The position numbers were made by a program, and so were the translations under genes. Source: Acetobacteraceae bacterium (GTDB taxonomy: Bacteria; Pseudomonadota; Alphaproteobacteria; Acetobacterales; Acetobacteraceae). From it: a stretch of DNA of 8,627 bases. Positions 1 through 8,599 of this stretch are shown piece after piece. Below the pieces are notes generated by a model, which ran no database searches, was not told where the DNA came from, and was given only the letters and a program-made list of their open reading frames with translations. Numbering within the stretch: the stretch's first letter is position 1; each line of letters begins with the position of its first letter. The DNA lies in the NCBI GenBank assembly GCA_030039695.1, contig JASHVB010000362.1, positions 1 through 8,627 of the forward strand, written 5' to 3'.

Positions 1-1
1 G

Positions 2-211
2 CTGGGCGATGAGCCGTTCTCCACGTCGCCGACGGAGGGCGCCGTGCAGTGGCTGCTGCATCGCCGAATGGGGGCGCAGCAGCAAATGCGGTGGTCGCCG
101 CGTGGCGCCCATTTGGTGCTCCAGGTCCGAACGGCCATCGTCAACGGCACGTTCGATGCGGATCACCGCGACGCCTGCCGGCGTCGCCGCTCATTTCAGA
201 TGGCAGCATGA
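2..211 (+). pseudogene. ISKra4-type transposase, C-terminal fragment
   Basis: An open frame enters from the left edge and stops at TGA 209-211, giving about 69 residues. It contains QQQMRWSPRGAHLVLQVRTA followed by IVNGTF. This resembles the C-terminal block of ISKra4-family DDE transposases, where a basic R-R-M-x-x-x-Q-Q-M-R-W stretch is followed by an RTAVLNGT-like end; the comparison is from memory. The tail after NGTFDADHR looks unlike the family and may be foreign. The window edge cuts the gene, so whether the rest exists outside is unknown. It lies tail to tail with the IS630 remnant, overlapping its last codons. Family assignment is fairly likely but not certain. Confidence 0.6.
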
Positions 212-567
212 TAGCCCCCATGTTTGAGACGGTATCCGATCAGCTTGGCCTCGGCGGGGCCGTCAAAGATGCGCTTGGCGGCCGAGTTGGGCGAGTGTTT
301 GCGGGTCAAGGCGGCGTCAAACCCGCCCTCCACCGATTGCTGGCGGGTGCGATAAACCGTGTCGGTGCTGATATCCAGCGCTTCGGCGATTTGATTGTCG
401 GTTCATCCGTCGTCGGCATCCGAGGCATCGGCCTTCAGCAGAATGAGCGCCTTCAACAGCCGCCGGGCGGCGAGTTTCCCTTTCTGGATGGTCTCATTGA
501 GCTGCTCACGCTCCTCGATGCCGAGCCTTATGATGTATTTCTTGACGGCAGATTGTTTCGCGGTCAC
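196..567 (-). pseudogene. IS630-type transposase, N-terminal part, with in-frame stop
   Basis: A GTG start at 567 is preceded by GGAG at a suitable distance. The product begins VTAKQSAVKKYIIRL and runs through RRLLKALILLKAD, typical of the N-terminal helix-turn-helix of IS630-family (Tc1/mariner-like) transposases. At 403-405 a TGA interrupts the frame after DADDG, where the family usually has Trp (TGG), so one base change explains it. The frame then continues with TDNQIAEALDISTDTVYRTR and LTRKHSPNSAAKRIFDG to about position 238. After AKLI the family similarity ends, and the frame stops at TGA 196-198. The whole DDE catalytic domain is missing. The gene is therefore dead twice over, by nonsense and by 3' truncation. 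Just upstream, at 581-582, is a TA that splits an IS701-type gene, fitting the TA target of IS630 elements. Confidence 0.85.
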
Positions 568-770
568 GACGCATCTCCGGTATCGCGCAGCGCATCGGCA
601 TTCTGGCGGTCTCTCCCAAGCAGCTCCTGTTGCCGCCACGGACCAGGATCGCCCACCACCTCCGAGCGCATCCATCCGGTCTCACGCTGCTCGTCGCTGA
701 GCAAACCATCCAAAAACAAGCTGGCATTCGACGGCGTTCGCTCCTGTGTGAACAGTGGTCCGCCATGGAT
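564..770 (-). pseudogene. IS701-type transposase, N-terminal fragment
   Basis: A 69-codon open frame on the minus strand contains SNASLFLDGLLSDEQRETGW, then MRSEVVGDPGPWRQQ, then LGRDRQNADALRD. This is the conserved N-terminal block of IS701-family (IS4-superfamily) transposases, which in relatives continues into a DI/V...Y...L stretch. Here the similarity stops at GAT-A, exactly at a TA dinucleotide (581-582), and the frame ends 15 nt later at the TGA that overlaps the IS630 GTG start. The IS630 unit therefore seems to have inserted here. The true N-terminus is unclear: an in-frame TGA lies at 771-773, and a more upstream start would need a frameshift (RITDPPES is readable in another frame). 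The stretch 774-950 may hold the element's outer end, but I could not confirm a terminal repeat. Confidence 0.72.
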
Positions 771-950
771 TCAGGCGGATCGGTGATTCGCAATAGGAAA
801 GCCATGACTGTAGTGCTAGCGATTGACACCAGCATGACCTGTACATGGAGATGATTTTGGCAGACGGCAAAAGCACTGGCCCACGGCGCGCCGCTCGCCG
901 GTGCCTGCGGCCCAAGCTGCCGTACCATACGAAGGAACGGGACCCGCTCC

Positions 951-1421
951 ATGATTAAGGGGCTGCTCGTCGTCAACCTGTTCCTCTGGCTCATACTAAT
1001 TTACGAGCGCACCCCCGACCAGGAACAGCTTGTCGCGCAGCAGGTGCTACAACGCCATGCGAACGCCCACGTCGGATTGCCCGACGTGAAACACTTCGCG
1101 GAACAGCGCATGCTGAAGCAGATCATTGAAGCGCGGGACCGTTCCTCCCAGACAATATCCTACCTTGTCGACCGCAAAGGACGGCTCCACAAATTCTGCG
1201 ATAGTATCGGATATGGCATTTCCACGGGTACCCAGTATACAAACCCCTATCAAGCGGTTGATGGTGCGGCGATCGGCGAGGCTGAACCGTACGGGCTCTT
1301 CGCCTCCACCGCTACCAACGGAATGTGGCTCATGTGCCGCGATCCGGTTAATCACGCGCCAAATGTCGTGTATGTGGACCCTCCGGTCGTTGTCAGCCCG
1401 TTCCCTATGACGACGAAGTAG
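951..1421 (+). CDS. Hypothetical membrane-anchored or secreted protein, 156 residues
   Basis: ATG 951 to TAG 1419-1421. Residues 3-17 (KGLLVVNLFLWLILI) form a strong hydrophobic segment after a lysine, so the protein is probably held in the membrane by one N-terminal helix or exported. The middle carries TISYLVDRKGRLHKFCDSIG, then a YGISTGTQYTNP stretch, and the C-terminal third has WLMCRDP and VVVSPFP. I have the impression of similar uncharacterised proteobacterial proteins sharing the FCDSIGYG...TQYTNP core, but I cannot assign a function. No signal-peptidase II lipobox is evident. The ribosome binding site is weak: GAAGGAA lies about 14 nt upstream. It sits alone among broken mobile genes and converges with the repC relic, whose similarity ends only a few bases from this stop. 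The frame is free of damage, so it is the likeliest intact gene in the left third. Confidence 0.6.
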   Translation: MIKGLLVVNLFLWLILIYERTPDQEQLVAQQVLQRHANAHVGLPDVKHFAEQRMLKQIIEARDRSSQTISYLVDRKGRLHKFCDSIGYGISTGTQYTNPYQAVDGAAIGEAEPYGLFASTATNGMWLMCRDPVNHAPNVVYVDPPVVVSPFPMTTK

Positions 1422-1426
1422 TTTTT

Positions 1427-1930
1427 TACTGTATCCGATGGATTTAAGAGTTGGGTTGTAGGTGTAATGTGGGGCCAATTCGGTGGCTGCTTGGGGTTAA
1501 GATTCACCGATTCGGAAGTCGATTGGGACTGCGCAGTGTTTTCCACGTTAAGGGCCGCCTCCCGATAACGTCGCATGTCGCCCTGGATGCGCTCGAGCTT
1601 GGCCACTGCCATGTCCATTTCGACCGATCCGCTCCTGCCGGCAATGCCACGACATGCCGACGACGACGCAGCTCGGTGAGCCTCCCAGTCCCCGCCCGTA
1701 ATCCTTTGCTCGACGGCCGTTTCCAGGAGCTGTCGGATGCCATTTCGAGCGATCGTCGCTCGCCGCTTCAGGGCCTGCAGGCGGGCACGTTCTTCACGCC
1801 CCGCTTCGGCGGTCGCCTGGAACTCAGCGTATCGGCTGGCGAGCGGCGAAAGATCGAAGCCATACGCCTCAATGATGCATCCCTTGGGGTCCCTCCGGCC
1901 GTAGCGCTTACCGTTTGGGCTATCCTTCAT
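1427..1930 (-). pseudogene. repC: Plasmid replication initiator RepC, C-terminal fragment
   Basis: The minus-strand frame contains MKDSPNGKRYGRRDPKG, then EAYGFDLSPLASRYAEF, then ALKRRATIARNGIRQLLETA. These are hallmarks of the RepC protein that starts replication of alphaproteobacterial plasmids: the SPNGKR-Y/F motif ends the winged-helix domain, and the FGFDL/YGFDLSP motif opens the C-terminal domain. The fragment covers about 168 codons without a stop. Similarity starts abruptly at MKDSPNG (position 1930), where the upstream DNA becomes an antisense ISKra4-type transposase, and ends after PHIT...LNPSDTV (about 1427), beside the stop of the convergent hypothetical gene. Both the DNA-binding N-terminal half and the extreme C-terminus are lost. 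No start codon with a ribosome binding site precedes the fragment. It is a relic of an integrated or rearranged plasmid. Confidence 0.8.
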
Positions 1931-1931
1931 C

Positions 1932-2160
1932 ACGACCACCACCCGCAACCGCCTGATGAAGGTCGGTCGAGCGATCGAGGCTGGGTTACGCGCCGATATC
2001 AAGGATGTCACCCCGCCCGAACTACCGGCAGCCGAGATGGTTGTCGGCATCGACGGTTGCTTCGTGAAGGGCATCAGCAGGAAACGCAAGACCAGCCTCG
2101 AGATCGTTCTCGGGCGGATCGCTGCCGAGAACGCCTGCCGCAATGCCGTGTTGCCCGCGG
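1932..2160 (+). pseudogene. ISKra4-type transposase, internal fragment
   Basis: The plus-strand frame reads TRNRLMKVGRAIEAGLR, then PPELPAAEMVVGIDGCFVKG, then SLEIVLGRIAAEN. This fits the start of the catalytic core of ISKra4-family transposases, where a VVG-L/I-DG-G/A-(Y/F)V(R/K) strand carries the first catalytic Asp and is followed by an E-I/V-I/V-x-G-K/R strand. Similarity begins at about 1932, right at the break in repC, and fades after about 2160, although the frame stays open to a TAG at 2271-2273. The N-terminal region, the remaining acidic residues and the C-terminus are absent. It is not simply the missing part of the fragment at the left edge, because the order would be reversed, so two separate copies or a rearrangement are needed. 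Confidence 0.65.
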
Positions 2161-2485
2161 CGCGTGAGAACCTTTCGGCGAGAATCTGCTCGCGGGCATT
2201 CAGGCGGGACAACGCGCGCTCGATCGCCGGCGGGATTATCCGAGAGGTCGTGATCGGAATTGTTCCGCGCTAGCTCTCTTCGTTGTCTCGGGCGCACCGC
2301 GAGGTTGCGAAGGCCCTGCCGAGCTGGGAAGGCAAGATTCTCCCGCATCATCGCTCTTCCGCGGCCGGCTTCGCCGCGCGCGATTCCGGCGGCCACAGCC
2401 TCAAGCGTGGCGCGCTGATGATCGTTATGGATCGCGGTGAGCACCCGACCAAATTCAAGCGGCTCGGCCGCTTCGGTGGCCTGCT
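2161..2485. other. Unassigned GC-rich stretch between two gene relics
   Basis: About 325 nt lie between the end of recognisable transposase similarity and the start of the gap relic. Frames are open on both strands (for example plus-strand 2283-2519 and minus-strand 2022-2444), but none gives a protein I recognise, none has a good ribosome binding site, and long open frames are expected by chance in GC-rich DNA. I see no tRNA, terminator or repeat here. It may be the decayed remainder of another element or of the sequence that once lay before the second gap end. Confidence 0.5.
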
Positions 2486-2605
2486 GACAACGAGTGGGGC
2501 TATTCGTGCATGGTTGTAGACATGATCAGGCACATGGCCGCTGTTGACGGTGACTCCGTCACGTCAGGCAAGTCCATTGGCTCGCGCGAAGCTGCGACGG
2601 TGTGA
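2486..2605 (+). pseudogene. gap: Second GAPDH gene, last 39 codons only
   Basis: The frame starts abruptly at DNEWGYSC and ends in a TGA at 2603-2605. DNEWGYS is the conserved segment opening the last helix of all GAPDHs. Compared by eye with the intact gap of this window, 29 of 39 residues and 98 of 120 nt match. The match includes the unusual C-terminal extension (GDSVTSGKS here, GGSVTTGKS in the intact gene) and the bases just after the stop. Upstream of Asp no GAPDH sequence is found, so at least nine tenths of the gene is missing. It points the opposite way from the intact gene. The divergence means it is not a fresh copy of that gene but the remains of a related gap. Confidence 0.92.
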
Positions 2606-2614
2606 GCTGCTGAA
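2486..2614 (+). repeat. Divergent inverted repeat of the gap 3' end, left copy
   Basis: This stretch is related in inverted orientation to 4906-5034. Counting by eye, about 106 of 129 nt match without gaps. The match runs 9 nt past the gap stop codon and then ends. The pair brackets lctP and the ldhA fragment. Its length and identity are marginal for homologous recombination today, but it may mark an old rearrangement. Confidence 0.8.
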
Positions 2615-2748
2615 AGATTCGCGCAACGATGGCGGCAAGTGGTGCTTCTCTGGCCCGAAGCGGCGATCAACCAATTGCCGTCGCAGTGAATTACCGTTTG
2701 CCACCGGCTAATGCGTTGCCACATGCAATTGGCGACATCGTCGATTTA

Positions 2749-4332
2749 TCAAAGAACCAGGCCCGCTGCGCCGGCGATCAGGGCGTAGACTGCGAACGGT
2801 ATCAGCGTTCGCTTGAGGACAAAACCGTCGCGATTGACCAAGCCGAGAATAGAGCACACAGCCACTATATTGCTGATGGCAATCATGTTGCCCATAGCCG
2901 CGCCTATGGATTGCAAGGCTAGAATCGAAGTTCGGTTGAAGCTGAGCGTGAGAGCAATCGAGTCCTGAATTCCGGCAAAGGTCAGGTTCGACAAGGTAGT
3001 CGACCCGGCGAAAAATGCTCCAACGGCCCCCAATACGGGCGCAAAAGTTGGCCACCCGCGACCCGTCACTGCAGCTAACGTCCGGCCGATGATCATCGTT
3101 TGTGCCCTATCGTCACCTAGCGTCATCAATTGAACCATGATTAACGCCGCCACCAGAGTCACACTGGGGGCGCGCAGCCGACCCATCGTGTCAGCTGTGA
3201 CCGTTTTCAGCGTGTGGAGGTCGAGTCTCAGGAGTGGTAGGGAAAGAAGTACTACCAGGACGAACGGAATCAAGGCTGGCACAAATAGTGTATTATAGCT
3301 CCAGTTACTGGACGTGCCAAAGATAGAATCCATTTTGAGCACGAGGGCGATGCTCATGCTGAATTCACCAAGGGACCCCAAGTCCAGTGCCAACGAAGGG
3401 GACTCAGCATTTAGCCATGAACGAAAGGGCAAAAAGGGCACCCGCGTGACAATCAAGATTGCGATCAGCATGAGGTATGGCGCGAAAGCCCGTACTCGGT
3501 CGTAGCGCTTGACTGGCCGACCAATTCCTACTTCATGGTCTGCATCGGGTTGCGCCAGCCCCACGTTGTACTTTGCCATTAGCACAGAAAGGCCGAGGCC
3601 GACAGCACCGCCAATCAGCGACGGAAACTCGTAATTGAAGCGGGACAAAAACAGGGCCGGGAGAACACAGCTAAGAATGCTCAAGTAAATGTAGAGGATG
3701 TTTTGGCGAATCTGGGTCCATCCCACGACGAAACGCAAGGCGATAATCGGCACGATCAGTCCAGCGACACTGTGCACGAGTGCGCTCTTCCAGCTGATGG
3801 ACAGAATCTCCGAATGGCTCAGCGGCACCTGGCTGAAGCCAAACCACATTGGTGTGCCGACAGCGCCGAAGGTAGTCGGCACCGAATTCACAGTTAACGT
3901 GAGAATACTCACGCGCACCGGGTCGAAGCCTAGGCCGACCAGTAGGGGAGCGGCGATTGCGGCGGGCGTTCCGAAACCGCTGGCGCCTTCGATCATATAA
4001 GGAAAGGCCCATCCGACGATCATTAATTGGGCGACCGGATTGGAGCTCACTTCCCGAAGCCATTCGCCAATTGTTCGTTCAGCCCCCGAACGCCGCATCG
4101 CTTGTGACAGCAGAATTGCCCCGAGGATGATCGATATCGGGGTCAAGGCCGAAAGAGCTCCGTTCACAACGGTAGCGTTGACCAAATTTGGGTCGAGGCG
4201 GAAGTGGACCAAAGCCAGAAGGTAGACCAGGGTAGCCGCGAAGGGGAGGCTTACATGAGAAGGCCAAGCCTCTTTTTTGGTCATCACAAAGATGAGGAAG
4301 CCAATCGGCAGGATTGCCAGGAGAAAATCCAT
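2749..4332 (-). CDS. lctP: Lactate permease (LctP/LldP family)
   Basis: An integral membrane proton-coupled transporter for lactate and often glycolate (TC 2.A.14). The product is about 527 residues, close to the roughly 550 of the E. coli LldP/GlcA proteins, and is hydrophobic throughout, with about a dozen predicted membrane helices. Family signatures are visible: EGASGFGTPAAIAAPLL near residue 115, NSVPTTFGAVGTP near 150, AGSTTLSNLTF in the last quarter, and GNMIAISNIVAVCSILG near the C-terminus. I chose ATG 4332 because the protein then opens MDFLLAILPIGF, as relatives do; a TTG at 4344 in the same frame would add four residues. Neither start has a clear ribosome binding site, and the upstream ldhA fragment stops only 9-21 nt earlier, so translation is probably coupled. 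The gene ends with tandem stops TGA TAA. Alongside gap and ldhA' it could export fermentation lactate or import it; the sequence cannot tell which. Confidence 0.93.
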   Translation of the reverse strand: MDFLLAILPIGFLIFVMTKKEAWPSHVSLPFAATLVYLLALVHFRLDPNLVNATVVNGALSALTPISIILGAILLSQAMRRSGAERTIGEWLREVSSNPVAQLMIVGWAFPYMIEGASGFGTPAAIAAPLLVGLGFDPVRVSILTLTVNSVPTTFGAVGTPMWFGFSQVPLSHSEILSISWKSALVHSVAGLIVPIIALRFVVGWTQIRQNILYIYLSILSCVLPALFLSRFNYEFPSLIGGAVGLGLSVLMAKYNVGLAQPDADHEVGIGRPVKRYDRVRAFAPYLMLIAILIVTRVPFLPFRSWLNAESPSLALDLGSLGEFSMSIALVLKMDSIFGTSSNWSYNTLFVPALIPFVLVVLLSLPLLRLDLHTLKTVTADTMGRLRAPSVTLVAALIMVQLMTLGDDRAQTMIIGRTLAAVTGRGWPTFAPVLGAVGAFFAGSTTLSNLTFAGIQDSIALTLSFNRTSILALQSIGAAMGNMIAISNIVAVCSILGLVNRDGFVLKRTLIPFAVYALIAGAAGLVL

Positions 4333-4353
4333 AGTGATGGCCAATATCAGTAT

Positions 4354-4854
4354 TCAGGTCACAACTGAACCTTCGACGAAGGGCTCGTGACTGACCAGGG
4401 CGGAAATGTTCGCCACAGTCGCGCGCGCAATCTCGCTCAATGCTTCGTCTGTCAGGAAGGCTTGGTGGGACGTAATCAGTACGTTCGGAAAGCTGAGCAA
4501 CCGCGCCAGGTCATCGTCATGAAGTACCCCGCCCGAAAGGTCCTCGAAGAAGATGCCCTCTTCCTCCTCATAAACGTCGAGTGCGACCCCCGCGAGACGG
4601 CCGGATTTTAACGCCTCAATCAACGCCTTGGTTTCGACCAACGCCCCGCGGCTCACACTGATGAGTATACCGCCTGGCTTCATCAACTCGATTGTTTCGG
4701 CACGGATGATGTACCGGGTTTCCGGGATGAGCGGGGTGTGCAGCGAAATCACGTCGCTATTTCGTAGCAATTCGGAAGGTAACTCGACATATTCCGCTCC
4801 GATTTGCTTCGCCCATTCCAGGTCGGGGAAAGGATCATAGGCCAGCACTCTCAT
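4354..4854 (-). pseudogene. ldhA: D-lactate dehydrogenase, C-terminal half only
   Basis: The encoded 166 residues match the second half of fermentative D-lactate dehydrogenases (D-2-hydroxyacid dehydrogenase family, usually about 330 residues). From MRVLAYDPFPD onward all later landmarks are present: DVISLHTPL, the catalytic Arg in SRGAL, the Glu in DVYEEEEGIFFEDLS, and the catalytic His in SHQAFL. The whole first catalytic lobe and the GxGxxG part of the NAD-binding fold are missing, so activity is very unlikely. Similarity reaches back to LRGFG (about 4869), 45 nt after the gap stop. ATG 4854 has no ribosome binding site, and no other start exists between it and the gap stop. The gap TGA is in the same frame. 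It was probably made by a deletion that joined the gap 3' end to the inside of ldhA. Expression as a short peptide by coupling to gap cannot be excluded. Confidence 0.85.
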
Positions 4855-4905
4855 TCCGAACCCACGAAGAGTATGCCCACGAGCCGCAGCTGTTGCCTGC
4901 CTCGC

Positions 4906-6018
<1,113 letters not shown>

Positions 6019-8559
6019 TTAACGCTCGCGAGCGTCCCGCGCTCTCGTAACCGCGCTCCACGATTTCACCTGCACCGGTTGTACCTGCCACACGTGCTCG
6101 CAGTATTCACGGATGGAACGGTCGGAAGAAAACTTGCCCATCCGCGCTGCGTTGAGGATTGCTTTGCGCGTCCACGCGCGCTGGTCGCGCCATAAAGCAC
6201 CGACCCGCTCCTGGCACGCCGCATACGCCTCGTAGTCGGCCAGCACCAGAAATGGATCATCGTGCAGCAAGCGGTCCAGGAACGGGCGGAAGACACTGGC
6301 GTCGCCGCCGGTGAGGGCGCCCGATCCGATGAAGTTCAATACTTCACGCAAGGATGTATTTTTCTCAGGGACGTCCTGTGGCCGGTATCCGCGACGTTGT
6401 AGCTCCCAAACCTGTTCGACGGTCAACCCGAACAGGAAGAAGTTTTCTGCACCGACTTCTTCGCGAATTTCCACATTCGCGCCGTCGAGAGTACCGATAG
6501 TGAGAGCACCATTAAGAGCAAATTTCATGTTGCCGGTGCCGCTGGCCTCCTTTCCGGCAGTGGAGATTTGCTCGGACAAGTCCCCAGCAGGATAGATATG
6601 CTGAGCGCTCTTCACGCTGAAATCCGGGATGAAGACGACGCGAAGGCGGCCGCGCACAGCCGGATCGTCGTTAACCGTATCTGCGACGGCGTTAATGAGC
6701 TTGATGATGAGTTTGGCCATAAAGTAGCTGGGAGCCGCTTTGCCCGCGAAAATGAAAGTACGTGGGGAAATGTCGGTTCCTGGTTCGCGCTTGAGACGCA
6801 AGTAAACGGCGAGAATGTGAAGGACGTTGAGGTGCTGGCGCTTGTATTCGTGGATGCGCTTGACCTGGATATCGAAGAGTGACTCGGGGTTCACGTCCAC
6901 ACCGGTTCGTAGCTTAAGGAACGTAGCGAGATCTCGTTTCGCGACGAGCTTTACTTCACGCCACTGTTCCTGAAATGTTTCGTCGTCCGCTAGCGGCTCC
7001 AGCCTTCGTAGCTCGTACAGGTCCAGCAACCACCGCTCTCCAATGGTCTCGGTGATGAGCTGGGCAAGTGGATAATTACCGACGGCTACGAAACGCCGAG
7101 GAGTAACACCGTTGGTAATATTGCAAAACTTATTGGGCCACAACTCAGCGAAGTCCTGCATGACCGTCTGCTTGAGCAGATCGGAATGCAGCCGCGCCAC
7201 ACCGTTGACGTGATGGCTGCCGACAGTTGCGAGGTAGGCCATACGTACGAAACGCTCGCCGGTTTCATCGATGAGGGACATCCGGGAAAGTCGGGCCGTG
7301 TCACCCGGAAACGCTGCCCGAACTTCATCGAGAAAGCGAGTGTTTATTTCGTAGATGATCTCGAGGTGGCGCGGTAGGAGCTTTCCAATCAGGTCGACCG
7401 GCCATTTCTCCAGCGCCTCGGGAAGGAGCGTGTGATTGGTGTAAGCAAAGGTATTGCGGGTGACATCCCACGCCGTGTTCCAGTCCATTCCGTGATCATC
7501 GACCAGAAGATGCATCAATTCGGCGACCGCGATGGCCGGGTGTGTGTCGTTGAGTTGCACCGCCCACTTTTCGTGGAACGTCTCCAGCGGCCGGCTCAGC
7601 CCGCGGTGGATCCGGATCATGTCTTGCAAAGAGCAACTCGCAAAGAAATACTGCTGTTGGAGGCGCAGCATCCTCCCCTGAATCAATTCGTCGTTCGGGT
7701 ACAGCACTTTGGTGATGTTCTCCGACTCCATCTTGTCCGCAACTGCGCGGTAATAGTCACCGTGGTTGAAAGCAGCGAAATCGAACGACTCCACCGCCTC
7801 GGCTTTCCAAAGGCGGAGTGTGTTGCAGGTACCCACCCGATACCCCAAAATCGGCGTGTCATAGGCTTCGCCCTTGACCTCCGTGTCGGGAAGCCAACGG
7901 ACCTGGTATCGTCCGTGTTCGTCTCGCCCGGCCTCGGTGCGGCCGCCGAACTTCACTTCGTAGTAAATTTCCGGCCGGACGATTTCCCAGGGGTTGCCAA
8001 AGCGTAGCCACTTATCCGTGATCTCCACCTGCCAGCCGTTTTTGATGGCTTGTTCAAAAATACCAAACTCGTAACGGATTCCGTAGCCGACGGCAGGCAC
8101 TTCGAGGGCGGCCAGCGAATCTAGAAAGCAAGCGGCCAGCCGGCCAAGGCCGCCGTTGCCCAGGCCGGGTTCCTCCTCCTGCTCAATCACTTGATCGAGA
8201 TTAAGGCCAAACTCGGAGAGGGCCTGCCGGGTCGGTTCAACGATCCCAAGATTCAAGAGGTTATAAGCCAGATGTGGGCCAGGCAGGAATTCCGCGGAGA
8301 GATATGCCACTACGCGCGCTTCCTGCTCACTGCGCGCTTCCATAGTCCGCACGCCCTGCTTATGGACGCGATCCCGGACGGTGAGTGCTAGCGCTGTATA
8401 AATGTCGTTGGGTGTTGCTGCCATCGGTACCCGCCCGAGGTCGCAAAGGAGATTATCGATGAACGCTTGCCTGAGATCGGCGACATTCATGCCCGTTCGG
8501 ACACCCACCCCGGGAGAAAGTTCACACGATCGCAGACGGAGAGATTGCGTTGTCTGCAT
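6019..8559 (-). CDS. glgP: Glycogen phosphorylase
   Basis: A cytosolic, PLP-dependent GT35 enzyme that releases glucose-1-phosphate from alpha-1,4-glucan ends using phosphate. The product has 846 residues, slightly longer than E. coli GlgP (815). Landmarks in order are EEEPGLGNGGLGRLAACFLD (about 128-147), the glucan and phosphate site region with QLNDTHPAIAVAEL, ITNGVTPRRF, FDIQVKRIHEYKRQHLN, and the PLP site KEASGTGNMKFALNG, in which the lysine near residue 679 forms the Schiff base. The C-terminus keeps the usual MGKFSSDRSIREYCEHVW followed by a short basic tail. ATG 8559 is favoured by GAGAGGA just upstream. A shorter start at Met24 (MNVADLRQAF) would still cover the conserved domain but has no better ribosome binding site. 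MalP-type maltodextrin phosphorylase is an alternative, but the gene lies with no maltose genes. Confidence 0.97.
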   Translation of the reverse strand: MQTTQSLRLRSCELSPGVGVRTGMNVADLRQAFIDNLLCDLGRVPMAATPNDIYTALALTVRDRVHKQGVRTMEARSEQEARVVAYLSAEFLPGPHLAYNLLNLGIVEPTRQALSEFGLNLDQVIEQEEEPGLGNGGLGRLAACFLDSLAALEVPAVGYGIRYEFGIFEQAIKNGWQVEITDKWLRFGNPWEIVRPEIYYEVKFGGRTEAGRDEHGRYQVRWLPDTEVKGEAYDTPILGYRVGTCNTLRLWKAEAVESFDFAAFNHGDYYRAVADKMESENITKVLYPNDELIQGRMLRLQQQYFFASCSLQDMIRIHRGLSRPLETFHEKWAVQLNDTHPAIAVAELMHLLVDDHGMDWNTAWDVTRNTFAYTNHTLLPEALEKWPVDLIGKLLPRHLEIIYEINTRFLDEVRAAFPGDTARLSRMSLIDETGERFVRMAYLATVGSHHVNGVARLHSDLLKQTVMQDFAELWPNKFCNITNGVTPRRFVAVGNYPLAQLITETIGERWLLDLYELRRLEPLADDETFQEQWREVKLVAKRDLATFLKLRTGVDVNPESLFDIQVKRIHEYKRQHLNVLHILAVYLRLKREPGTDISPRTFIFAGKAAPSYFMAKLIIKLINAVADTVNDDPAVRGRLRVVFIPDFSVKSAQHIYPAGDLSEQISTAGKEASGTGNMKFALNGALTIGTLDGANVEIREEVGAENFFLFGLTVEQVWELQRRGYRPQDVPEKNTSLREVLNFIGSGALTGGDASVFRPFLDRLLHDDPFLVLADYEAYAACQERVGALWRDQRAWTRKAILNAARMGKFSSDRSIREYCEHVWQVQPVQVKSWSAVTRARDARER

Positions 8560-8576
8560 TATTGTCCTCTCTGCCC
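8560..8576 (-). promoter_or_regulatory. Ribosome binding site of glgP
   Basis: The minus strand reads GCAGAGAGGACAATA before the ATG. The AGAGGA core, about six to seven bases from the start, is a strong Shine-Dalgarno match and decides the start at 8559. Confidence 0.75.
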
Positions 8577-8599
8577 GAGGTTACGTGCGATCTGCTGGT

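Noticed and set aside
49..786. A 245-codon open frame on the plus strand
   Set aside because: It runs antisense to the IS630 and IS701 relics and shows no protein-family motif; a shadow frame in GC-rich DNA.
823..855. TTGACA at 823-828 as a promoter for the hypothetical gene
   Set aside because: No convincing -10 box at 16-18 nt; GATGAT lies too far away. A perfect -35 hexamer alone is not enough.
506..994. A 162-codon open frame on the minus strand
   Set aside because: It overlaps the recognised IS701 fragment in a different frame, and its residues (many Arg, Cys, Met) look non-biological. The RITDPPES part may be the decayed IS701 start but does not support a gene.
1414..1432. AGTAGTTTTTTACT after the hypothetical gene as a terminator
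   Set aside because: The possible stem is only 4 bp and AT-rich; it is too weak to be an intrinsic terminator.
1352..2212. The whole minus-strand frame as one intact 286-residue protein
   Set aside because: Only the 1427-1930 part matches RepC. The first 94 codons are antisense to a transposase fragment, and the frame begins with TTG without a ribosome binding site.
2606..2748. Terminator of lctP between its stop and the gap relic
   Set aside because: Short inverted repeats such as TTGC/GCAA exist on the minus strand, but there is no GC-rich hairpin with a T run.
7432..8007. A 191-codon plus-strand frame opposite glgP
   Set aside because: It is fully antisense to the conserved glgP core; a shadow frame.
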